From positions 1 through 41,308 of the forward strand of contig CALIZI010000433.1 in NCBI GenBank assembly GCA_938028705.1: DNA of 41,308 bases, given 5' to 3'. This DNA is from an uncultured Saprospiraceae bacterium (GTDB lineage Bacteria > Bacteroidota > Bacteroidia > Chitinophagales > Saprospiraceae). Below, one piece after another: positions 26,230-33,634 of this stretch. The notes under the pieces are model-generated. The model was not told where the DNA came from and searched no databases. It was given only the letters and a program-made list of their open reading frames with translations. The translations under genes were made by a program, and so were the position numbers. Position 1 is the stretch's first letter; every line of letters begins with the position of its first letter.

Positions 26230-27075
26230 TCACTCTCCAAACCGACAATTATTATCATTCAGAAAAACGGTAGTTGGTGGTAGTTGGTCATAAATCGGCT
26301 GTGTGAGGTCAAGGACTTGTTGTACTTCAAGGACGCGCGTCAATTCGCCATTTTCGTAAGTGATATAAACGACCTTCGTGCGCGATTGGCTCGACATGAT
26401 GAGTTGTCGCATCTCGTCCAATGCCGATGCACACAAATTGCGCTCGCCAATCCCATGATTCGTAACGAAAGGATGCTCGGCGGCTACCGTAATTTCGCCT
26501 TCGCGTATCGTTCCCACCTTCAATATACCGCCAAGATGCGGAGTCTCCACCCAAGCGAGGTCAAGCTTGCCGTCTTGGTCGAGGTCATATACCGCAGCGA
26601 GGTTGAGCCACCTGAATGCCGTACCGATTTCCGGCACAAAAGCATACTCCGTCAAGCCCGTTTCTGTTAAGCGATATATCGCAATTCCTCCACCTAAGTT
26701 TACATCTGTGCGGATACAGATAAGTTCGGGAACATTGTCGTCATCCACATCTACCAAGCGCGGTGTGATGTCTTCAAACACCTGATTATCAGGTAATTGC
26801 AATTCCTTAAACCGTCCTTCGTGATATACCGCCAAGCCCGTTGCTTCCCATACATCGCCGAGTGTACCATGCGGATACATGTCCGTCGGGTCGGTGTATT
26901 GAGCAAATACGGTGGAATCGGTGGAGATAGCGATGCTTGCCTCCGGGAGTTGGTTGTAGTTTTGGATAAGCGAGTCTATGACTGCTTGTGGAGGTAAAGA
27001 TGTGGGTGGAGTGGGGTCTTTTTTGCAGGCTTGGAGGGTGAGAATTAGAAGAAAAATAACATGAGAATACTTCAT
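26230..27075 (-). CDS. FG-GAP/VCBS-type repeat lipoprotein
   Basis: This 281-residue protein has a lipoprotein signal (LILTLQAC, lipidated Cys17, then KKDPTPP). The mature part holds at least two acidic D-x-D-x-D-G-like loops with propeller context, RLVDVDDDNVPELICI and YDLDQDGKLDLAWV. These match FG-GAP/VCBS repeats that bind calcium in beta propellers. Only a partial propeller is present, so it may act as a small envelope binding protein. There is no obvious operon with the TetR gene, which lies 150 bp downstream on the same strand after a hairpin. Confidence 0.7.
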   Translation of the reverse strand: MKYSHVIFLLILTLQACKKDPTPPTSLPPQAVIDSLIQNYNQLPEASIAISTDSTVFAQYTDPTDMYPHGTLGDVWEATGLAVYHEGRFKELQLPDNQVFEDITPRLVDVDDDNVPELICIRTDVNLGGGIAIYRLTETGLTEYAFVPEIGTAFRWLNLAAVYDLDQDGKLDLAWVETPHLGGILKVGTIREGEITVAAEHPFVTNHGIGERNLCASALDEMRQLIMSSQSRTKVVYITYENGELTRVLEVQQVLDLTQPIYDQLPPTTVFLNDNNCRFGE

Positions 27076-27172
27076 AATGTTTTATTTGTATTATTTAACT
27101 CAATTTTTGTATTTATTTTTTTAAATAAAAATATTATTAATATAAATATAATGCAAAAAATGTTATTTAAAT

Positions 27173-27350
27173 GAACAAGTTTATCTGATTGGTTGACACT
27201 TAATACGATATTAATTTTACATAAAATGTAAGTAAGCCGTTTGGTAAACTTTTCAAGTTTACTAAACGTGGCTAGGGTACTGAAATTTATAATTAGCTAA
27301 AAATCAGATTCCAAAAGTGTCAAAACTTTTGTCGTTTGGATAAACTTGTC
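27173..27350. mobile_element. MITE family 1, copy 1 (about 178 bp)
   Basis: The ends are inverted repeats: left ACAAGTTTATC, right GATAAACTTGT. A 7-bp direct repeat TTTAAAT flanks it (27166-27172 and 27351-27357). A second inverted segment TGACACTT / AAGTGTCA lies inside each end. An internal hairpin has arms CGTTTGGTAAACTT and AAGTTTACTAAACG. It is nearly identical to the copy at 32891-33156 outside a deletion of about 90 bp. There is no coding capacity. The right target duplication contains the stop codon of the ATPase gene. Confidence 0.85.
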
Positions 27351-27351
27351 T

Positions 27352-28497
27352 TTAAATACGAAATTCCAACCAATCCAAATAATTATCTTGGTGAATGACT
27401 TGAAATGAGGCATCGGGATAATGCTTTGCCCAAGCTGCCGGAACTTTAGCTCGTCTTTTGGGCGACCATTTTATTTCATAGGCGTAGAGTTTCCCGCCGC
27501 GTTCTTCTACCCAATCAATTTCTTGTTTATCATAGGTACGCCAGAAAAAATTATTGACCAACATATTGTTGTAATGCTGCGCTTTGATGCGCTCGCTGAT
27601 GATATAATTTTCCCAAAGTTGTCCGATGTCATTCCGTAATTCAATCGGATTATTATTGGAAATCAATGTATTACGTATGCCATTATCATAAAAATACCAC
27701 TTGCTGCTTTTCGCAATTTCTTTCCGTAAATTCCGGCTAAAACCACCCAGACGATGTATGATAAACACCTTTGACAGCAAATCAAGATATTTATTCACCG
27801 TTTCTCTGTTCATACCCAATTGTTGCCCCAATTCAGTTTGCGATACTCCTCCGCCCACTTGAAATGCCAACAAACGCAACAAATCAAAAATTTTATTTGA
27901 ATTTCTTATATTTTCATAAGCCAATATATCTTTTAATAAATACGACTGCAACATATCCCGTAGATACCGCACACGAAAATCGTTATCCTGTAAATGCAGT
28001 AATTCAGGATAATTACCATAAACCAAACGATGCCTCAAATTATCCGGTTTTTCTATTTGGTTTTCAATTTGTGATAATTCTTTTTCGGACAATGGAAAAA
28101 GTTGAAATGTTATTTTACGTCCTGTCAAAGGTTCGCCTGTATAATGCCCTAAATCAAATGCCGAAGACCCTGTAATGATGACCCGCAAATCAGCTATTGT
28201 ATCCACCATCAATTTCAAAATCTTACCCACTTCCGGTATCTTTTGTGCCTCGTCAATCACCAACAATCGTTTGCCATCCAGAAAATTCAGAAAATTTGCC
28301 GTACTTCTGTTTTGCAATATTTTTTGAATGGTAAAATCTTCTCCATGAATCAATAAGGGCGTTTCATCAATTTGTTCTAAAATCTGATTCAACAATACCG
28401 TTTTACCAATGCGTCTTGCGCCTACAATGACGATAACTTTTCCCGGTCTCAGTTCCGAGAGAATGGTTTGTTGTATTGTTCTTGTTAAAATTTTCAT
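27352..28497 (-). CDS. AAA-type ATPase with DUF4143 C-terminal domain
   Basis: The 381-residue protein has Walker A GARRIGKT (about 26-33), Walker B LLVIDEAQ and sensor IITGSSAF. A middle winged-helix-like part follows (GVSQTELGQQLGMNRETVNK). The C-terminal DUF4143 region ends EIDWVEERGGKLYAYEIKW, a remnant nuclease-fold signature. These ATPases are abundant in Bacteroidota and of unclear cellular role; they resemble mobile-ATPase or conflict-related families. The stop codon TAA is inside the target duplication of the MITE at 27173-27350, so the reading frame end was preserved. A perfect 38-bp palindrome lies 11 bp before the start codon. Confidence 0.85.
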   Translation of the reverse strand: MKILTRTIQQTILSELRPGKVIVIVGARRIGKTVLLNQILEQIDETPLLIHGEDFTIQKILQNRSTANFLNFLDGKRLLVIDEAQKIPEVGKILKLMVDTIADLRVIITGSSAFDLGHYTGEPLTGRKITFQLFPLSEKELSQIENQIEKPDNLRHRLVYGNYPELLHLQDNDFRVRYLRDMLQSYLLKDILAYENIRNSNKIFDLLRLLAFQVGGGVSQTELGQQLGMNRETVNKYLDLLSKVFIIHRLGGFSRNLRKEIAKSSKWYFYDNGIRNTLISNNNPIELRNDIGQLWENYIISERIKAQHYNNMLVNNFFWRTYDKQEIDWVEERGGKLYAYEIKWSPKRRAKVPAAWAKHYPDASFQVIHQDNYLDWLEFRI

Positions 28498-28508
28498 AAA
28501 TTCAGCGA

Positions 28509-28546
28509 TTATATTCTCCGAATTTACGTAAATTCGGAGAATATAA
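28509..28546. promoter_or_regulatory. Perfect 38-bp palindrome before the DUF4143 ATPase gene
   Basis: The two 19-bp arms are exactly complementary and meet at TACGTA; the core is TCCGAATTTACGTAAATTCG. It sits 11 bp from the ATG at 28497. A further half-site CGAATTTAC follows at 28551. It may be an operator bound by a dimer, or form a hairpin in the leader RNA. Confidence 0.65.
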
Positions 28547-28617
28547 CAACCGAATTTACATTAATTTTGCTAAAAACTGGAAATTATAGTCATATTTAAA
28601 AATGTAGTGAACACTCC

Positions 28618-28685
28618 TAATTGAGTAATCACACAGAGAATGCAGAGATTTGATGATTAAGCCTCTGCGAACTCTGTTCAACTTG
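28618..28685. repeat. Degenerate copy of the CGCAGAG hairpin repeat
   Basis: TGAGTAATCACACAGAGAA, GCAGAGATTTGATGA and CCTCTGCG resemble the better preserved hairpin at 41207-41290, including the loop AGATTTGAT. It lies in the gap 28498-28779 between divergent genes. Confidence 0.55.
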
Positions 28686-28747
28686 AAATTAAAGATTTGT
28701 CCTGCAGCCAGAAAAATCTCAAATCAGCATATCACCATATTTTTTAG

Positions 28748-28755
28748 TATATTTG
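28748..28755 (+). promoter_or_regulatory. -7 box TATATTTG of the GWxTD gene
   Basis: TATATTTG matches TAnnTTTG and lies 25 bp before the ATG at 28780, giving a short leader. The leader contains AAACCTACAACA, which is also found just before dnaN. Confidence 0.6.
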
Positions 28756-28779
28756 TACAAATCAAACCTACAACAAATT

Positions 28780-30225
28780 ATGATATATCGCTTACTAATA
28801 CTCTCCATTTTTACTGCATTCAGCACGACTATTTTCGCCATTGATGCAAGTGTGAAATACGCGACATTCAAAGGTATAGAACAAGATAACTATATTGAAT
28901 TATATTTTCATATCAAAGGAAAATCCGTCAATTTTGCACGACTTGAAGATAGTGCTGAGGAATTTTACCAAGCCGCTGTCGATTTGAATATCAATTTTTT
29001 ACAAGATAATAAAATTATTCATACAGAAAATTATACGATAAAAAGTCCACAAATAAAAACGGCTACACCAAGCGGCATTGCGCTGATAGATATGCTGCGT
29101 TTGCCTTTGGCGAATGGTGCATACATCCTCGAAGTCAGCATGACCGACCGACATGAGGAAGCCAATGCTACTACCTTGAAAGCCGCTGTCAATATGGCGT
29201 ATTCGGATGATGATATTGCCATTTCTGATGTGCAATTACTGGCTGATTTTGAAGCGACAGAGGAAGAAAATCACTACGTCAAACATGGCTATCTGTTGCG
29301 TCCTTTTACTTTCGACCTATATCCGAGTTTTGTGAAAAAACTGACTTTTTATACGGAAATTTATGGTACGGATACGCAACTGGAAGGAAAGTATTTGGCA
29401 AGGTATTATGTGCAGAAGGCAGGCGGGGAAGGTGAGCCGATTACGGGTTTGATGGGTTTTAAAAAACAGGAAGCCGCACCTGTGAATGTGATAATGGCAC
29501 AACTCGACATTTCAACTTTGCCGGAGGGTGAATACGAATTGGTCATTGAAGTGCGCGATGCTGAAAATGAATTGATGCGAAGCAAGGCATTGAAAATCCG
29601 GCGGAGTTATCCTTTTGCGGATTCGGATTTGAAGGAGTATGAAAATATTGACATCGCAGGAACGTTTGTAGAAAAATTGGATAAAGAGCGTGTAAATATG
29701 TCGGTACGTGCTTTGTCGCCGCTGTTGGTGAAGGATGAAACGTACCTCCTCAATCAGATGCTACGCAAAAAAGATGACCTCAAAAAACGGAAAATGTTGT
29801 GTTATTATTGGACACGCATCAACGAGATTGACCCCGAAGAACCTTACGAAGAGTATATGGAAATTGTGGACCATGTCAATAAATTATTCACCACGGCTAT
29901 GGGCAGAGGTTATCAGACCGACAGAGGACGGGTCTATCTGGAATACGGCGCACCGAGTGAAGTATTGAGCGAACCAAGCGAACCAAGCGCACCGCCTTAC
30001 GAGGTTTGGTTTTACACCCGAACCCTTGATAATCAGTCGGATGTAAAGTTTGTTTTTTATAATCCAAGTCTGGCAAATGGCGATTTTGAACTCCTGCACT
30101 CTACCGCACGAGGCGAAATAACTAACCCGAATTGGAGAAGAACTTTATATAGTAAAATGCCTGCAAGTAATTCTGGCGTACCTGCTTATGGAAGTCGTGC
30201 AGGCAGGGTGTTTGGGGAATGGTAG
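28780..30225 (+). CDS. GWxTD-domain protein
   Basis: I choose the ATG at 28780 (481 residues). An upstream TTG at 28753 lies inside the promoter box. The protein has a signal peptide (IYRLLILSIFTAFSTTIFA). The N-terminal two thirds look like beta domains (for example VNVIMAQLDISTLPEGEYEL). The C-terminal domain carries the family motif as GYQTDRGRVYLEYGAPSEV, then EVWFYTR and VKFVFYNPS. The family is common in Bacteroidota and related phyla, exported, and of uncertain function. No partner gene lies close by. Confidence 0.82.
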   Translation: MIYRLLILSIFTAFSTTIFAIDASVKYATFKGIEQDNYIELYFHIKGKSVNFARLEDSAEEFYQAAVDLNINFLQDNKIIHTENYTIKSPQIKTATPSGIALIDMLRLPLANGAYILEVSMTDRHEEANATTLKAAVNMAYSDDDIAISDVQLLADFEATEEENHYVKHGYLLRPFTFDLYPSFVKKLTFYTEIYGTDTQLEGKYLARYYVQKAGGEGEPITGLMGFKKQEAAPVNVIMAQLDISTLPEGEYELVIEVRDAENELMRSKALKIRRSYPFADSDLKEYENIDIAGTFVEKLDKERVNMSVRALSPLLVKDETYLLNQMLRKKDDLKKRKMLCYYWTRINEIDPEEPYEEYMEIVDHVNKLFTTAMGRGYQTDRGRVYLEYGAPSEVLSEPSEPSAPPYEVWFYTRTLDNQSDVKFVFYNPSLANGDFELLHSTARGEITNPNWRRTLYSKMPASNSGVPAYGSRAGRVFGEW

Positions 30226-30279
30226 GATTCATGGTACGCCAAGAGCAACCTTCAATTATCCGCATATTTAGCCCGCGAG

Positions 30280-30414
30280 TGAAAAACCGAATATAGATAC
30301 CTGAAAACGATAATGCACAAATGTCGTATCGCTCAGACGCAAAGCAAGCAGAAGATAGTATGCGCTACGATGTCAGGCAAAAGCGTTTTTAACACAAAAA
30401 AAATACCTCGTTTT
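30280..30414. repeat. Dispersed repeat, copy A, possibly a structured RNA (upstream of nadB)
   Basis: This copy shares ordered blocks with 39413-39555: GAAAAAC, ATAGATACCTGA, TCGTATCG, GCGTTTTTAA and ACCTCGT. A weak stem GTCGTATCGC / GCGCTACGAT is possible. It lies in the 302-bp gap before nadB and has no reading frame. Confidence 0.5.
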
Positions 30415-30430
30415 ACGTACCTTAGCGTAG

Positions 30431-30520
30431 AAAAGTGTTGAAGTGTTGTAGTAACGAATCATCGTGAAATATTTTTTGACTACACTTCAACACCACAACA
30501 CTTCAACACCACAACACTTT
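30431..30520. repeat. Hairpin of CAACACTT words directly before nadB
   Basis: The left arm AAAGTGTTGAAGTGTTGTAG pairs with the right arm. The right arm contains a 16-bp unit, CACTTCAACACCACAA, present twice in tandem plus a partial third. It ends 8 bp before the nadB ATG. Confidence 0.65.
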
Positions 30521-30527
30521 TTTAAAA

Positions 30528-32126
30528 ATGAAAGAAACAGATATACTTGTGGTGGGTGCCGGTATTGCGGGATTGACCTTTGCATTGAAGACCGCCCACC
30601 GTCGCCCCGACCTTAATATTACGGTACTCACCAAGACGAACCGCGAGGAGAGCAATACGCGCTATGCACAAGGCGGCGTGGCGGCAGTATGGAATTTTGA
30701 GACGGATTCTTATAAAAAACATATTGCAGATACGTTGGATGCCGGAGATGGTTTGTGCGATGAGGACATCGTAGAAATTGTGGTGAAAGAAGGACCGGAA
30801 CGGGTCAAGGAAATCATAGAATGGGGAACGCGATTTGACAAGCATGGTGCGGAGTACGACTTGGGGCGTGAAGGCGGTCATTCGGAAAATCGGATTTTGC
30901 ATTATAAGGATTTTACGGGTTGGGAGATACTCCGGGCGATGCTCGAAAAGGCGAATACGATGCCCAATATTCATATCCACGACCATTATTTTGCCATTGA
31001 CTTGATTTCACAGCACCACTTGGGACATGTGTTGACGCGGCTCAATACCAATATCGAATGCTACGGAGCTTATGTGCTGGATTTGGCGACGAATCAGATT
31101 GAAACGGTTTTGGCAAAAATGACGGTGGTGGCTACGGGCGGTGCCGGGCAGGTGTATCGAAGTACGACGAATCCGGTGATTGCTACGGGCGACGGGATTG
31201 CTATGGCATACCGGATGAAGGCACGTTTGGAAAATATGGAATTTGTGCAGTTTCATCCGACTTCTTTGTTCAATCCGGCGGGTGAAAATCCGGCGTTTTT
31301 GGTGTCGGAGGCAGTGCGTGGTTTTGGGGCAATATTGAAGAGCAAAGAGGGCGAGGAATTTATGCACAATTATGACGAGCGTAAGTCGCTTGCCCCGCGT
31401 GATATTGTGGCACGTGCCATTGATAATGAAATGAAAAAACGCGGTGACGAGTTTATGTGTCTGGATTGTCAACATCTTGATAAAGAGAAGTTTATGGCGC
31501 ATTTTCCGACGATTTACGACAAATGTAAAAGTCTGGGTATTGATGCTTTTAAGGATTTTATTCCCGTTGTGCCGGCGGCGCATTATGTGTGTGGCGGTAT
31601 CAAAACGGACGAAATCGGGGCAACCTCTGTCAAGAATATGTATGCCTGTGGCGAATGTACGAGTAGTGGTTTGCATGGTGCCAATCGTCTGGCTTCCAAC
31701 TCTTTGTTGGAGGCGATGGTCTTTGCTCATCGCATTTATGAAGATGTGGTGGAAAAGATAGACGAACAGACCATTAAAAAAGGTATTCCCGACTGGAATG
31801 CAGAGAGTACGAGCGACCCAAAGGAAATGGTTTTGATTACGCAAAGTATCAAAGAATTGAAGGAGATTATGAGTAATTATGTCGGCATTGTGCGCTCCAA
31901 TGTACGCCTCAAACGTGCCGCCGACCGCCTTTACCTCCTGTTCCGCGAAACCGAACAATTGTACATGAACACCACGCTCTCTCCCCAACTGATTGAACTT
32001 CGCAACCTGATTACTATCGGCTACCTCATCACCACTTCTGCTCAAATGCGCCGCGAAAGCAGAGGGCTGCATTATACTACTGATTTTCCCGATAAATTGG
32101 ATTGGGTAGAAACGTTGTTGAGGTAG
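30528..32126 (+). CDS. nadB: L-aspartate oxidase
   Basis: This 532-residue flavoprotein oxidises L-aspartate to iminoaspartate, the first step of de novo NAD synthesis, before quinolinate synthase. The Rossmann FAD motif is at the N-terminus (VVGAGIAGLTFAL). The NadB/succinate dehydrogenase signature follows (NTRYAQGGVAAVW), then GREGGHSENRILHYKD, FVQFHPTSL, HYVCGGIKTDE and ACGECTSSGLHGANRLASNS. The length is normal for the family. No nadA or nadC is nearby. The upstream hairpin and a hairpin after the stop (32128-32222) isolate it, so it is probably transcribed alone. Confidence 0.95.
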   Translation: MKETDILVVGAGIAGLTFALKTAHRRPDLNITVLTKTNREESNTRYAQGGVAAVWNFETDSYKKHIADTLDAGDGLCDEDIVEIVVKEGPERVKEIIEWGTRFDKHGAEYDLGREGGHSENRILHYKDFTGWEILRAMLEKANTMPNIHIHDHYFAIDLISQHHLGHVLTRLNTNIECYGAYVLDLATNQIETVLAKMTVVATGGAGQVYRSTTNPVIATGDGIAMAYRMKARLENMEFVQFHPTSLFNPAGENPAFLVSEAVRGFGAILKSKEGEEFMHNYDERKSLAPRDIVARAIDNEMKKRGDEFMCLDCQHLDKEKFMAHFPTIYDKCKSLGIDAFKDFIPVVPAAHYVCGGIKTDEIGATSVKNMYACGECTSSGLHGANRLASNSLLEAMVFAHRIYEDVVEKIDEQTIKKGIPDWNAESTSDPKEMVLITQSIKELKEIMSNYVGIVRSNVRLKRAADRLYLLFRETEQLYMNTTLSPQLIELRNLITIGYLITTSAQMRRESRGLHYTTDFPDKLDWVETLLR

Positions 32127-32127
32127 T

Positions 32128-32222
32128 GGAGAGTAAAGAGTGTGAGAGTGTAGAGTAATTACATTGTCACTCTCGCACTCGTCACTCTCTACTCTTACAC
32201 TCTTTACTCTCCCACTCTCCAC
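32128..32222. repeat. Hairpin of ACTCTC words between nadB and crcB
   Basis: GTGGAGAGTAAAGAGTGTGA at the left pairs imperfectly with TCTTTACTCTCCCACTCTCC at the right. The element fills the whole gap between the nadB stop and the crcB start and could act as a terminator or leader hairpin. Confidence 0.65.
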
Positions 32223-32227
32223 TAATT

Positions 32228-32596
32228 ATGATTTACGTTTTTCTAGGCGGCGGACTTGGTAGCCTTTGCAGATATGGTATTGCAAAGGCTTTGCAACCTT
32301 ATGATTATACCTTTCCTTATGCTACTTTGCTGGCGAATATTTTGAGTTGTATCGTCTTAGGATTTTTCGTGGCGTGGAGCCTGCGCGAGGGTGTGAATGA
32401 TAATCTGAAGTTGTTTTTTATGGTCGGATTTTGTGGTGGCTTTAGTACCTTTTCTACTTTTTCCAGTGAAACTTTCCGCTTGTTTCAGGATGGACATTAT
32501 GCCTACGGCTTGGCGAATATCGCAGTCAGTGTATTGGTGTGTTTGGTGGCGATTTATGTGGGTATTCGGATTGGAAAAGTATTTTTAAATATTTAA
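32228..32596 (+). CDS. crcB: Fluoride ion channel CrcB/Fluc
   Basis: The 122-residue protein has the four membrane helices of the Fluc family, which exports fluoride as a dual-topology dimer. Signature parts are GGGLGSLCRYGIAKAL near the start, YATLLANILSCIVLGF and the pore motif GFCGGFSTFSTFSSE. Length and motifs are normal. It starts 5 bp after the ACTCTC hairpin, and I see no fluoride riboswitch in that short leader. An AT-only stretch (32597-32690) follows it. Confidence 0.93.
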   Translation: MIYVFLGGGLGSLCRYGIAKALQPYDYTFPYATLLANILSCIVLGFFVAWSLREGVNDNLKLFFMVGFCGGFSTFSTFSSETFRLFQDGHYAYGLANIAVSVLVCLVAIYVGIRIGKVFLNI

Positions 32597-32890
32597 TTTA
32601 TTTATTTAAAAAAAAATAATTAAAATTATTTTATAATATTTTTAATATTAAAAATAAGTAATTTATAAATAATTTATTTTTTTTATTTAAAAATTAAAAT
32701 AATCCACTTCAAATCCGCTGTCAGTGGCTGTTATTTTTTTCACTAATGGAAATTGAATATTCACTTCCTGCCTTTTTATTATCGAAAATTTATATACGTT
32801 GTTTTGGTATTTAAACGTATCTTTACCTTTAGTTTGTAATCTGTTTTCTACAAATTTTCGATGATTGGATAAGCGGGTATCAATAATATG

Positions 32891-33156
32891 GACAAGTTTA
32901 TCTGATTGGTTGACACTTCATACGATATTAATTTTACACAAAATGTAAGTAAGCCGTTTGGTAAACTTTTCAAGTTTGCTAAACGTGGGCAGGGCACTAA
33001 AGTTTGTAACTAGCTAAATATCAGTACATTACTTCTCCGATAGCTATCGGAGACCAAACTTTTTGATTTTAGCAAACGGAGTATTTAAATTTTGTTTTGA
33101 TTTTTAAAATCAGATTCCAAAAGTGTCAAAACTTTTATGATTTAGATGAACTTGTC
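32891..33156. mobile_element. MITE family 1, copy 2 (266 bp)
   Basis: Ends GACAAGTTTATC and GATGAACTTGTC are inverted with one mismatch. The 8-bp target duplication ATAATATG is perfect (32883-32890 and 33157-33164). Compared with the copy at 27173 it carries about 90 bp more, including the palindrome CTCCGATAGCTATCGGAG at 33035-33052. It is inserted in the methyltransferase pseudogene. It has no coding capacity. Confidence 0.9.
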
Positions 33157-33360
33157 ATAATATGATTCAAAAAACCTTCTTTACCGACTAATGTTTGCGC
33201 GATGACTTCCCGGAAATTTTCATTGATTTCAAAACCGATGTGCGTCATCACCTCATCCTACATTTCAATCATCGGATAAAGTGGAGAAGTCACCACCAAA
33301 TCCACCGATTGGTCGTCCAAAAGGCTCAAATCCTGCGCCCCCTTATAATGTACTTTGTGG

Positions 33361-33560
33361 GGTAGTGCTGTAGATGTAATGCTACTGAACCACTAAGCTC
33401 ACGAAGGACACGAAAATCGAATATACGCAGAGTTCACAAAGTATTTGTAAGTATTTAATAATGAATTTCTTACACTATCTTAGTTTTCTTACTTCGTCTG
33501 TTCGACTTTCGTGTTCTTAGTGTCCTTCGTGGTTAGCAGCATTACATGTGTAGCACTACC
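33361..33560. mobile_element. MITE family 2 (200 bp) with 8-bp target duplication
   Basis: The ends GGTAGTGCTGTAGATGTAAT and ATTACATGTGTAGCACTACC are inverted. The arms continue inward for about 65 bp through words like CACGAAGGACACGAAA. The flanking direct repeat CTTTGTGG is perfect (33353-33360 and 33561-33568). The inner arms resemble the hairpin at 37592-37727, which lacks these outer ends. It is inserted in the methyltransferase pseudogene. Confidence 0.88.
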
Positions 33561-33621
33561 CTTTGTGGATACTCGTCATTTTCAAAGATAGTAAAAAAAT
33601 TACGCTACATTTATTTTTATT

Positions 33622-33629
33622 TATCTTTG
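33622..33629 (+). promoter_or_regulatory. -7 box TATCTTTG very close to the cruF start codon
   Basis: TATCTTTG matches TAnnTTTG and ends 5 bp before the ATG at 33635. If used, the transcript would be leaderless or nearly so. Confidence 0.5.
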
Positions 33630-33634
33630 TCATT

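Larger units (their letters stand above)
32687..33579 (-). pseudogene. DNA methyltransferase pseudogene broken by two MITEs, an internal deletion and a stop
   Basis: The minus strand contains three in-frame pieces. 33579 to 33569 begins ATG and encodes MTSI. 33360 to 33157 encodes KVHYKGAQDLSLLDDQSVDL, then VVTSPLYPMIEM and a TAG (33258-33260), then HIGFEINENFREVI. 32890 to 32687 encodes DTRLSNHRKFVENRL to SGFEVDYFNF and TAA. Removing the two inserted elements and one copy of each 8-bp duplication leaves exactly 411 bases (137 codons) in one frame. TSPLYPMIEM matches the catalytic motif of type II methyltransferases (TSPPYPMIEMWD), so Pro became Leu and Trp became TAG. The length is less than half of a normal enzyme and the FxGxG motif is absent, so an internal deletion is also inferred. 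Confidence 0.85.

Noticed and set aside
28753-28779. TTG start for the GWxTD protein
   Set aside because: It lies inside the TATATTTG promoter box, and the ATG at 28780 begins a normal signal peptide.
30522-32222. Long minus-strand open frames opposite nadB (154 and 404 codons)
   Set aside because: nadB is certain on the plus strand. The antisense frames are His/Arg-rich with no domain, as expected from codon bias.
32228-32230. Fluoride riboswitch before crcB
   Set aside because: Only 101 bp separate it from nadB, all taken by the ACTCTC hairpin; no riboswitch motif seen.
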